Below are positions 1 through 5,682 of a DNA stretch of 8,666 nucleotides, one piece after another. This DNA is from Lachnospiraceae bacterium UBA3287 (GTDB lineage: Bacteria > Bacillota > Clostridia > Lachnospirales > Lachnospiraceae). A model generated the notes under the pieces. That model searched no databases. It was not told the DNA's origin and saw only the letters and a program-made list of their open reading frames with translations. Position 1 is the first letter of the stretch. Every line of letters starts with the position of its first letter. The translations under genes and the position numbers were made by a program. Where the stretch lies: NCBI GenBank assembly GCA_002362155.1, contig DETN01000158.1, positions 10,400 to 19,065 on the forward strand. The letters run 5' to 3'.

Positions 1-704
1 ATGGGACGAAGTCTTGCAATGCTCTCGGCAGTGGTGCCGGGACGGGGACCTTCATCTGTATCGAACACGATAGTCTGCTTCTTCTGCTTGACTTCTACGG
101 GAACGATCTCATCCTTGAAGATGCCGGCTTCCTGGGCCGCACATGCCTTCTGCTGGGAAGCGGCCGCGAACTCGTCGAGCTCCTGCCTTGTCAGTCCCCA
201 CTGAGCAGCTACGTTATCGGCTGTTCTGATCATGTGATAATCATTGAATGCATCCCAGAGGGCATCCTTGATCATGGTGTCGACCAGCTTGCCGTCGTTC
301 ATTCTGTAACCATAACGGCCCTGCATGACTGCATAGGGAGCCATGGACATGTTTTCCATACCGCCTGCGACTACGATATCCGCATCGCCTGCAATGATCA
401 TATCTGCTGCCATGTTGACACAGTTCAGACCGGAACCGCATACGACATTGATGGTAACAGCAGGGACTTCCACCGGAAGACCGGCCTTGATGGAAGCCTG
501 TCTTGCCACGTTCTGGCCCTGGCCTGCCTGGATAACACAGCCCATCAGAACTTCGCTGACCTGATCTGCAGGAACGCCTGCGCGGTTAAGAGCCTCCTTG
601 ATGACGATGGCACCAAGATTGGCTGCAGGAGTTGTGCTGAGAGCGCCGCCCATTTTGCCGATCGCTGTACGGACAGCGCCGGCGAGTACTACTTTCTTTG
701 CCAT
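1..704 (-). CDS. thlA: Acetyl-CoA C-acetyltransferase (thiolase), partial at 3' end
   Basis: Condenses two acetyl-CoA to acetoacetyl-CoA in the cytoplasm (reversible), the entry step of butyrate-type fermentation. The visible 234 residues are the N-terminal part of a protein that is usually about 390 residues; the rest lies beyond base 1. The N-terminus MAKKVVLAGAVRTAIGKMGG is typical of the family. The nucleophilic cysteine is Cys89 in NVVCGSGLN, the same number as in the classical Zoogloea thiolase. GGMENMSMAPY follows, then a helical segment QWGLTRQELDEFAAASQQKA. The C-terminal His and second Cys active-site motifs are outside the window. The ATG at 702-704 is preceded by a GGAAGG Shine-Dalgarno. 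It has its own promoter, a leader hairpin and a Rex-like operator upstream, and does not appear to be co-transcribed with hpf. The gene symbol rests on similarity to clostridial thiolases; downstream butyrate genes cannot be seen. Confidence 0.95.
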   Translation of the reverse strand, partial: MAKKVVLAGAVRTAIGKMGGALSTTPAANLGAIVIKEALNRAGVPADQVSEVLMGCVIQAGQGQNVARQASIKAGLPVEVPAVTINVVCGSGLNCVNMAADMIIAGDADIVVAGGMENMSMAPYAVMQGRYGYRMNDGKLVDTMIKDALWDAFNDYHMIRTADNVAAQWGLTRQELDEFAAASQQKACAAQEAGIFKDEIVPVEVKQKKQTIVFDTDEGPRPGTTAESIARLRP

Positions 705-730
705 AAGTTTTCCTTCCTTTCATGACACAC

Positions 731-762
731 GCCTGCTTCCGGTTTTGCCGGAAGAGGCAGGC
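731..762 (-). other. Hairpin in the thiolase mRNA leader
   Basis: GCCTGCTTCCGG (731-742) pairs with CCGGAA...GCAGGC (748-762), giving 12 base pairs with a 3-base bulge (GAG on the plus strand) and a short loop. It lies between the predicted transcription start (about 797) and the ribosome binding site at about 711-718. No T-run follows in either direction, so it does not look like an intrinsic terminator. An mRNA-stabilising 5' stem is one possible role (inference). Confidence 0.6.
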
Positions 763-773
763 TGCAACGTTGA

Positions 774-791
774 TTGTTAAAATTTTATCAT
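774..791. promoter_or_regulatory. Candidate Rex (NADH/NAD+ redox repressor) operator
   Basis: TTGTTAAAATTTTATCAT fits the clostridial Rex consensus TTGTTAANNNNTTAACAA. The left half matches 7 of 7 and the right half 5 of 7. It starts about 6 bases after the predicted transcription start of the thiolase gene, a position where a bound repressor would block transcription. Rex is known to control thl, crt and adhE in Clostridium. Binding here is inferred from sequence alone. Confidence 0.6.
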
Positions 792-803
792 TGCACTTTG
801 GAT

Positions 804-832
804 ATTATAACACCTGGATGTACACTTTGCAA
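804..832 (-). promoter_or_regulatory. Thiolase promoter (sigma-A type, extended -10)
   Basis: Read on the minus strand: -35 TTGCAA (827-832), a 17-base spacer, then a perfect -10 TATAAT (804-809) preceded by TG one base upstream (TGTTATAAT). The predicted start is near 797, leaving a leader of about 93 bases. Confidence 0.85.
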
Positions 833-892
833 TGAGAATTCACACAGTTATAAGCGCTCTTTGTACTCTTCATACAATTTTAACAGAGTCTT

Positions 893-938
893 ACAGCAGT
901 CCCGCTCCTGCTCTTCCGGGCAGGGGCGGGACTGCTGT
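893..938 (-). terminator. Long hairpin after hpf, probable terminator
   Basis: Arms of 19 bases (893-911 and 920-938) flank an 8-base loop. The arms are complementary except for one position, which is G-U when transcribed from the plus strand and A-C when transcribed from the minus strand. It starts 22 bases after the hpf stop codon, where a terminator is expected. The 3' flank on the minus strand (AAGACTCTGTTAAAA) lacks a clean U-tract, so termination efficiency is uncertain. Confidence 0.55.
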
Positions 939-960
939 GTTTCCGGGATTTCCGGCTGTT

Positions 961-1488
961 TTATGCTTCAGGCTCGATCAGGCCGTAGGTCCCGCCTTTT
1001 CTCTTATAGACGACGGCGGTCTGCTCAGTCTCGGCGTTGATGAATACGAAGAAGCTGTGTCCCAGAAGCTCCATCTGCACGCAGGCATCTTCCGGATACA
1101 TGGGCTTGAAATCGAAGGTCTTATGGCGGACGATCCTGATGGTCTCCTCAAAGGAATCGGCTCTTTCAATGAACTCCCTCTTCAGGTTGGCGCCTTCCTG
1201 GTGCTTCCTGATGATCTTTCCCTTGTATTTCTTGACCTGTCTCTCGATGACTTCCTCCACCAGATCGATGGATACATACATATCGTTGCTGACCTGCTCG
1301 GAACGGATGATGCTGCCCTTGATGGGGATGGTCACCTCGATCTTATGACGGTCCTTGTCCACGCTCAGTGTGACATGGGCGACTGTATCCTTGGAGAAGA
1401 ATTTGTCCAGCTTGCCAAGCTTGTCGCGCACGGCCTGGTCCAGATTGGGTGTCACTTCCATGTTCTTGCCAACAATTAAAAATTCCAT
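961..1488 (-). CDS. hpf: Ribosome hibernation promoting factor, long form
   Basis: Binds the small ribosomal subunit in slow or stationary growth and, in the long form, joins two 70S ribosomes into inactive 100S dimers. The 175-residue protein has an N-terminal S30AE/RaiA domain (about 1-100, starting MEFLIVGKNMEVTPNLDQAV). A charged linker follows, then the C-terminal dimerisation domain (about 115-172) with the typical VRHKTFDFKPM segment and the ending YKRKGGTYGLIEPEA. The length suits the Gram-positive long form (about 175-190). I chose ATG at 1486-1488. A GTG two codons upstream (1492-1494) is in frame but forms part of the Shine-Dalgarno AGAGGTG, so it is unlikely to be the start. It is transcribed alone from the promoter at 1606, with a structured leader of about 110 bases. 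Older names are yvyD and raiA. Confidence 0.95.
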   Translation of the reverse strand: MEFLIVGKNMEVTPNLDQAVRDKLGKLDKFFSKDTVAHVTLSVDKDRHKIEVTIPIKGSIIRSEQVSNDMYVSIDLVEEVIERQVKKYKGKIIRKHQEGANLKREFIERADSFEETIRIVRHKTFDFKPMYPEDACVQMELLGHSFFVFINAETEQTAVVYKRKGGTYGLIEPEA

Positions 1489-1536
1489 AAGCACCTCTTT
1501 CCGCGGAGCTTTACCTGTGTCCGCTTATGTTATTGG

Positions 1537-1563
1537 CCGGAAAACTGCAGAGCCGCTTTCCGG
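1537..1563 (-). other. Second hairpin in the hpf leader
   Basis: CCGGAAA (1537-1543) and TTTCCGG (1557-1563) form a 7-base-pair stem around a 13-base loop, in the hpf leader about 50 bases upstream of the start codon. No U-tract follows, so it is not a terminator. Confidence 0.4.
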
Positions 1564-1569
1564 AGCCTC

Positions 1570-1594
1570 AAAGCACCGCCCGCGGCAGTGCTTT
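1570..1594 (-). other. First hairpin at the 5' end of the hpf mRNA
   Basis: AAAGCACCGC (1570-1579) pairs with GCAGTGCTTT (1585-1594) over 10 positions with one non-Watson-Crick position; the loop is CCGCG on the plus strand. It begins about 5 bases after the predicted transcription start, so the mRNA would open with this stem. Confidence 0.5.
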
Positions 1595-1605
1595 TCGACA
1601 CCATT

Positions 1606-1634
1606 ATTATAACATAGACCGGACCGTGCACAGT
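1606..1634 (-). promoter_or_regulatory. hpf promoter (extended -10)
   Basis: Perfect -10 TATAAT at 1606-1611 on the minus strand with the extended element (TGTTATAAT, 1606-1614). The -35 region (about 1629-1634, ACTGTG) is poor, as is common when an extended -10 is present. Predicted start is near 1599. Confidence 0.7.
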
Positions 1635-1654
1635 TTATTTTATGCAAAATTCAT

Positions 1655-1684
1655 AAAAAAGATGCGCACCGGAGTGCGCATCTT
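1655..1684 (-). terminator. Intrinsic terminator of the NlpC/P60 gene
   Basis: GATGCGCAC (1661-1669) and GTGCGCATC (1674-1682) form a perfect 9-base-pair stem, extendable by A-T pairs, with a TCCG loop on the minus strand. Six T residues (1655-1660) follow directly. It lies 50 bases after the hydrolase stop codon and just upstream of the hpf promoter, separating the two units. Confidence 0.92.
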
Positions 1685-1733
1685 CATCAATAACCATATG
1701 AAAGATCTTCTGCCTTCGGCAGCAGCTCTTTAT

Positions 1734-2993
1734 TTATACAAGCCTTCTGATGCAGGCGATGGTGCCCATGTAGGAAAGATCGGATACCTTGATGCCGCTC
1801 CTGGGAGTGGATGCATGAACGATCTGATTGTTTCCGATATAGATGCCCACGTGGCCGTAGAAGCAGACCAGGTCGCCGGGCTGGGCATTTGAAAGGGAGC
1901 CCACGTTGGTGCCGTAGGATCTCTGGGACGCGTCATAGTGGGGAAGGCTGATTCCGAAATGAGCGAAGACGCCCATGGTAAAGCCGGAGCAGTCGCATCC
2001 GTGGGTCAGGCTGGTTCCGCCGTATACATAGGGGTTTCCCAGGAACTGCATGGCGTAATCCACGACTGCCTGGCCTGACATGTAATTGTCGTCATATTCC
2101 TGCTGGGCTTCCTCAAGGAGAGCCTCTGCCGCCACGACGGCGTCGGACGCCGCGCAGATGACGGTCAGCGCTGTCTCTTCGTCTACAAAGGAATCCTCTG
2201 TAAGGGACTGGGCGCTCTCAAGGATCTTCTCGGCTCTGGCCGTTTCGATCTTGGCATTCTGCAGGTTTGCGGCGTAGTCGCCTTCCCTGCCTTCGATTTC
2301 TTCGGCCGTTTCCGCTGTGGGATAGCCTGTGCCGACCTCGGCATAGTCTGCCGAAATGTATCCTTCTCCGTATTCGGGAAGGGTTACTTTGATCCAGCCG
2401 TCTTCCTCGCCGGAAACGTCGATCTCTGTGCCGGCGGGAAGGCCGGTGATGACATCATAGTCTGTTCCGGGGCCGGACCGCACATTCAGAGTGGAAGAAG
2501 CTGTCATGACTGTGGCTGTGGTCTGCTTGGTAAGCTCTGCCAGTTTCTCGGCCGCTTTGCCTTCCACCAGTTCTTCGCGGTTTACGTAGCCGACGACATC
2601 GCCGGATTTGATGCGGATCCAATCGCCGCCGTCATCCTCCAGGACGGTAGCTACGTCGTTGGCCTTCATGCGGCCTACGATCTCGCCGTCTTCGGAAGCT
2701 TCGCTCCTGACGGAGACTGTCTCCGGACTGGATGCGACTGCAACAGAATTGGTCTTGCCTGTATCAGCAATGACATCCTGGCCCAGAACATTACTGACTG
2801 CGTTGGTTCCGACGGAAGAAAGAAGCAGGCTGCTGCCGGCTTCGGCAATGTCTCCCGACTGTTCCGTTTCCGCAGACATCTCGGCAGCAGCTTCACTGAT
2901 TTCCGCAGCGGCCATGGCCGGAAGGCTCACGGACCCTGCGGCGACAGCCGCTGACATAAGACCGGTAATTAATCTGACTTTAAAGGACTTCAT
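1734..2993 (-). CDS. Secreted SH3-domain NlpC/P60 peptidoglycan hydrolase
   Basis: Predicted cell-wall endopeptidase that cuts peptide stems of peptidoglycan outside the membrane; the precise bond is unknown. The 419-residue protein opens with a Sec signal peptide (KVR, hydrophobic stretch about 8-27, likely cleavage after AMA near 28). An alanine/serine/acid-rich linker follows, then two bacterial SH3 domains at about 82-143 (VSVRSEASEDGEIVGRM) and 160-222 (LNVRSGPGTDYDVITGLPAG), presumed wall-binding. A helical, possibly coiled segment spans about 235-302. The NlpC/P60 domain covers about 305-419, with catalytic Cys335 in DCSGF, His381 in GHVGIYIG and polar His393 in IVHAS, so it looks active. 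Short Cys-containing loops (HGCDC, TIACIRR) are present. The ATG at 2991-2993 has a GGAGGT Shine-Dalgarno (2997-3002) at short spacing. It is monocistronic: own strong promoter, leader dyad and terminator. Confidence 0.93.
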   Translation of the reverse strand: MKSFKVRLITGLMSAAVAAGSVSLPAMAAAEISEAAAEMSAETEQSGDIAEAGSSLLLSSVGTNAVSNVLGQDVIADTGKTNSVAVASSPETVSVRSEASEDGEIVGRMKANDVATVLEDDGGDWIRIKSGDVVGYVNREELVEGKAAEKLAELTKQTTATVMTASSTLNVRSGPGTDYDVITGLPAGTEIDVSGEEDGWIKVTLPEYGEGYISADYAEVGTGYPTAETAEEIEGREGDYAANLQNAKIETARAEKILESAQSLTEDSFVDEETALTVICAASDAVVAAEALLEEAQQEYDDNYMSGQAVVDYAMQFLGNPYVYGGTSLTHGCDCSGFTMGVFAHFGISLPHYDASQRSYGTNVGSLSNAQPGDLVCFYGHVGIYIGNNQIVHASTPRSGIKVSDLSYMGTIACIRRLV

Positions 2994-3016
2994 TTTACCT
3001 CCATGAATTCACGCAG

Positions 3017-3059
3017 CAATTCCGTTCGTTACAACTTTGTGGTCTTTATTACGGAATTG
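3017..3059 (-). other. Inverted repeat in the hydrolase mRNA leader
   Basis: CAATTCCGT (3017-3025) is exactly repeated in inverted form as ACGGAATTG (3051-3059), separated by 25 bases. It lies within the predicted leader (about 3075 to 2994) and could form a leader stem or a spaced operator. No function can be assigned. Confidence 0.4.
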
Positions 3060-3064
3060 TTACA
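3048..3064 (-). promoter_or_regulatory. Candidate WalR-type box upstream of the hydrolase gene
   Basis: On the minus strand, TGTAAC, 5 bases, then CGTAAT matches the WalR (YycF) consensus TGTWAH-N5-TGTWAH at 11 of 12 positions. WalR controls cell-wall hydrolase genes in Firmicutes, which fits the target. The site lies just downstream of the predicted start, overlaps one arm of an inverted repeat, and is short enough to arise by chance. Confidence 0.3.
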
Positions 3065-3081
3065 TTTTTTATCCAGGGATA

Positions 3082-3110
3082 AATATAGCAAAGCCTTTAT
3101 TTATTGTCAA
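3082..3110 (-). promoter_or_regulatory. Promoter of the NlpC/P60 gene
   Basis: Minus strand: perfect -35 TTGACA (3105-3110), a 17-base spacer, then -10 TATATT (3082-3087) with a TG extended element (TGCTATATT). This is the closest to consensus of the promoters in the window, suggesting strong expression. Predicted start is near 3075. Confidence 0.88.
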
Positions 3111-3154
3111 CTCAATCAAAAGCCATACGTAACATTTTCATAAAAAGTTAATAA

Positions 3155-4462
3155 TTATGAAACCGTTTTGAAAAAGAGCTTAACCGTAAAAGCCTTTCCG
3201 GCCAGTCCAGCCTCGGCGCTTCCCCCCATTTTTTCCATCATTCCCCTGATATTGTCAAGACCGATCCCCGTGCTTTCCTCTCTGTCCGCGTTCCTGCGGC
3301 AGGTGTTGGTGACGGACAGGGAAAGCATATCTCCGCTTTCTTCCGTCTTAAAGACCACCGGGTCGGCCGGATCCGCATATTTGACCGCGTTGGAGACGAT
3401 GTTGTCCAGGATCCTGTTTATATAGTCCGTTCTGGCCCGGACGCTGCCCTCAGGGAAATCTCCCTCCAGAGCGACCGTAAAGCCCTGGCTGCCCAGATAT
3501 TCCGCCGCTTCGGATACGGGATCGTAGAGAAGGTCCCTGAAGGAGGCCGTCTCTTCCGATCCGCCTCTCTGCTCCTGTCCGCGTTCCAGGGAATACTCGA
3601 AGATGTTGTCGGACATCTCCTTGATCTGGACTCCTTTTTCGTGAATGGCCCGGACATACCTCTTCCACTGGCCGGCGTCCTCGTATCTGGCGTTCTCCAG
3701 GATCTCGGCGTAAAGAAGAAGGGAGGTCAGGGGCGTCCTCAGATCGTGGGACATTTCCGTGATCACCTCCCGGAAGGCCCCGGTGGTCTCTTTGTTCTTG
3801 CGGATTTCCTCCCTGATGCCCAGGCGCATGCTGTCTATGCTGGAAGCCAGAAAGCTCAGCTCGTCCTTGCCCCGCACGGTAATGGGATAGTTGAGATCTC
3901 CCCCCTCCAGGATGGCCACCTCCCGGCTGAGCTCCGATATATAGCGGATCTCGGACCGGATCCCCAGAAAGAAGATCAGAAGAAAGATCACAAAGGTAGC
4001 CGTCACCCGAAGCAGGATCAGCATGATCTCCATCCTGTGCACGTAAAAGCCGTAAAGGACCAGCTGGGCCCTGCCGTCCTTGAAGGTCATGACATAGTTG
4101 GACTGCCAGGTATAGTAGAAGTCCCCCTCTTCCTGCCGTTCGGAAAAGCCCGGATCCATGGAATCGTAGATCAGGGCGTAGTTCTTGTAGATCTCGATCT
4201 CCAGGTCCGGGTGCTGCCTGACCCATCTCGTCAGGGCGTTGGTATCCTTGGAGGAGAGATGGTTGTCGGTGACGTATTTCTGGAATTCCTCGTAATTGCG
4301 TTCGTTCTGGGACTCCTGGAAGGAATCCCTTACGGCGTCCCCGAAAAAGCGCTCCACCGCCCAGTCGGACAGGAAAAAAAAGGTCCCCGAGCAGATAAGG
4401 GCGGCGGCCAGGAGCCTGATCAGTCTGAAGTATATTGAGTTCCAGTTCCACTTGTTGATCAT
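3155..4462 (-). CDS. Membrane sensor histidine kinase
   Basis: Sensor half of a two-component system; autophosphorylates on a histidine and passes phosphate to the response regulator encoded upstream. The 435-residue protein has a membrane span at about 14-32, an extracytoplasmic sensor region of about 112 residues (33-145, no recognised fold), and a second span at about 146-168. A HAMP-like linker (about 168-222) leads to the dimerisation helix with H-box SHDLRTPLTSLLLYAEIL (His239). The ATPase domain shows the N-box DNIVSNAVKYA (Asn354 and Asn358) and a glycine box TGIGLDNI (398-405). The usual DxGxG motif and F-box between them are not visible; only about 12 residues separate NTC from TGIGL, so the ATP lid is short. 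ATG at 4460-4462 has no evident Shine-Dalgarno, and no better in-frame start was found upstream. It lies after a terminator that separates it from its regulator gene. Confidence 0.93.
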   Translation of the reverse strand: MINKWNWNSIYFRLIRLLAAALICSGTFFFLSDWAVERFFGDAVRDSFQESQNERNYEEFQKYVTDNHLSSKDTNALTRWVRQHPDLEIEIYKNYALIYDSMDPGFSERQEEGDFYYTWQSNYVMTFKDGRAQLVLYGFYVHRMEIMLILLRVTATFVIFLLIFFLGIRSEIRYISELSREVAILEGGDLNYPITVRGKDELSFLASSIDSMRLGIREEIRKNKETTGAFREVITEMSHDLRTPLTSLLLYAEILENARYEDAGQWKRYVRAIHEKGVQIKEMSDNIFEYSLERGQEQRGGSEETASFRDLLYDPVSEAAEYLGSQGFTVALEGDFPEGSVRARTDYINRILDNIVSNAVKYADPADPVVFKTEESGDMLSLSVTNTCRRNADREESTGIGLDNIRGMMEKMGGSAEAGLAGKAFTVKLFFKTVS

Positions 4463-4523
4463 AGCAGGACACGGGGGGCCTGCGGCAGACGCCTTCTCCT
4501 TCCCCTTCTCCTTTCTTCTATAT

Positions 4524-4550
4524 AAAAAAGCCTGCCGGAAGCAGGCTTTT
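4524..4550 (-). terminator. Intrinsic terminator between regulator and kinase genes
   Basis: AAAAGCCTGC (4526-4535) and GCAGGCTTTT (4541-4550) form a perfect stem with a 5-base loop (TTCCG on the minus strand). On the minus strand a run of six Ts (4524-4529) ends the structure. It sits 19 bases after the regulator stop and about 60 bases before the kinase start. It probably limits read-through into the kinase. Confidence 0.85.
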
Positions 4551-4569
4551 CTTTCATCGCCGCAGCTGC

Positions 4570-5334
4570 TCAGATATCCGGGACGGGGCTCCTCGTTTCA
4601 AAACGGTAGCCTCTTCCCCATACGGTGACCACATGCTTGGGCTTCTGGGGATCCTTTTCGATTTTGACCCGCAGCTTTCTTATGTGTACGGTGATGGTCG
4701 AATTGCAGCTGTAGAAATATTTTTCGTTCCATACAGTTTCATAAAGCTCTTCTGCCGGAAAGACCCTGCCGGGGTTTTCCATCAGAAGCAGCAGTATCCT
4801 GTATTCGATGTCGGAAAGGCTCAGCTCCCGTCCGTTCATGCTGACCTCGTTGTAGCTCCTGTTGATCCTGATCCCGGACAGTTCGATGTATCCCCCGTCT
4901 CCGGAAGACACCTCGTTTCCCTTTCCCTTGTATACACAGTAGCGGCGCAGCAGGGCCTTGACCCTTCCCAGGAGCTCGGCGTAGGAAAAGGGCTTGGCAA
5001 GATAATCGTCGCCCCCGGCCATCAGGCCCACCAGCTTGTCGGACTCCCTGGATTTGGCTGTCAGAAAGAGGACCGGTACATTGGAGACCTTTCTGATCTC
5101 CTCACAGGTCCGAAGGCCCGACATGCCCGGCATCATGATGTCCAGGATCACCAGGTCTGTGGCCTCCGAAAGCAGTTCGAGGCCTGCCCGGCCGTTCCCT
5201 GCTTCCGTAACATGATAGCCTTCTCCTTCCAGAAGGATCCTGACGCCCTCCCGGATGTCCATATCGTCTTCCACCAACAGAATTTCCGCGCTGCTCAATG
5301 ATGAATACTCCTGTTCTTCTGCCGGTGACTGCAT
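4570..5334 (-). CDS. OmpR/PhoB-family response regulator
   Basis: Cytoplasmic transcription factor activated by phosphorylation, presumably by the kinase encoded just downstream. Of 254 residues, the receiver domain covers about 17-130. Its acidic pocket is Glu22-Asp23-Asp24, the phosphoacceptor Asp65 lies in VILDIMMPGMSG, the switch Thr is Thr92 (FLTAKS), and the Lys is Lys114 (YLAKPFSYAEL). The winged-helix DNA-binding domain is about 148-247, with recognition helix NSTITVHIRKLRVKIE and wing VVTVWGRGYRFE. All key residues are present. The ATG at 5332-5334 is 7 bases after the DUF1292 stop and has no Shine-Dalgarno, suggesting coupled translation. A TTG at 5296-5298 preceded by AGGAG (5308-5312, spacing 9) would give MSSAEILLVEDD, a more usual N-terminus, and is a real alternative start. 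Probably co-transcribed with the antiporter and DUF1292 genes. Confidence 0.95.
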   Translation of the reverse strand: MQSPAEEQEYSSLSSAEILLVEDDMDIREGVRILLEGEGYHVTEAGNGRAGLELLSEATDLVILDIMMPGMSGLRTCEEIRKVSNVPVLFLTAKSRESDKLVGLMAGGDDYLAKPFSYAELLGRVKALLRRYCVYKGKGNEVSSGDGGYIELSGIRINRSYNEVSMNGRELSLSDIEYRILLLLMENPGRVFPAEELYETVWNEKYFYSCNSTITVHIRKLRVKIEKDPQKPKHVVTVWGRGYRFETRSPVPDI

Positions 5335-5341
5335 TAAGGCA

Positions 5342-5647
5342 TCAGTCAGTAAAAGACATTTCGTCCCCGAACCTGTCCTTTATGATCCGATAGACCTCCA
5401 TAAGGATCCTTTCATCCTCCACAGTCACGTAATCATCCATATCCTCGTACTCGGAGTCCTCGATCTTGAAGATCAGGATTTCTCCGGCCTCTTCGCTCTG
5501 CATGGTCATAAGAGCGGCATAGTCCTGCCCCTCAAATTCCACTGTGTCCAGATACAGAGCCTGGATCTGGTTTCCGTCTTCGTCCGTCAGAGTGATGATA
5601 TCGTTTTCATCAAACTCTTCCATTTCTTCGTTCTCATTGTATCCCAT
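5342..5647 (-). CDS. DUF1292 (YrzB-like) small acidic protein
   Basis: Cytoplasmic protein of 101 residues with no known biochemical role. It starts with an acidic stretch (MGYNENEEMEEFDENDI), then the beta-rich core ITLTDEDGNQIQALYLDTVE, GQDYAALMTM, and a hydrophobic strand GEILIFKIED typical of DUF1292. It ends in a helix (DERILMEVYRIIKDRF). A strong Shine-Dalgarno (AAGGAGAA) lies 8 bases before the ATG at 5645-5647. In many Firmicutes a DUF1292 gene lies near alaS and ruvX; here it is instead placed 35 bases after the antiporter and 7 bases before the response regulator. It may be a second copy, or this may be a lineage-specific arrangement (inference). Confidence 0.85.
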   Translation of the reverse strand: MGYNENEEMEEFDENDIITLTDEDGNQIQALYLDTVEFEGQDYAALMTMQSEEAGEILIFKIEDSEYEDMDDYVTVEDERILMEVYRIIKDRFGDEMSFTD

Positions 5648-5682
5648 ATCGTGATTCTCCTTTTCCTGAACTTGTTAATTTT

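Noticed and set aside
731..762. Terminator or attenuator in the thiolase leader
   Set aside because: The stem is good but no T-run follows it in either direction.
832..1479. Long plus-strand open frame (215 residues) opposite hpf
   Set aside because: It is fully antisense to a confidently recognised gene, has no ribosome binding site and matches no family.
3641..4438. 265-residue plus-strand frame opposite the kinase
   Set aside because: Antisense shadow created by biased codon use; no start signal and no recognisable domain.
3450..4472. 340-residue minus-strand frame overlapping the histidine kinase
   Set aside because: It is another frame of the kinase gene; Gly/Arg/Pro-rich translation without domains. 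The kinase frame carries all motifs.
4633..5301. 222-residue plus-strand frame opposite the response regulator
   Set aside because: Antisense shadow of a gene with complete receiver and DNA-binding motifs.
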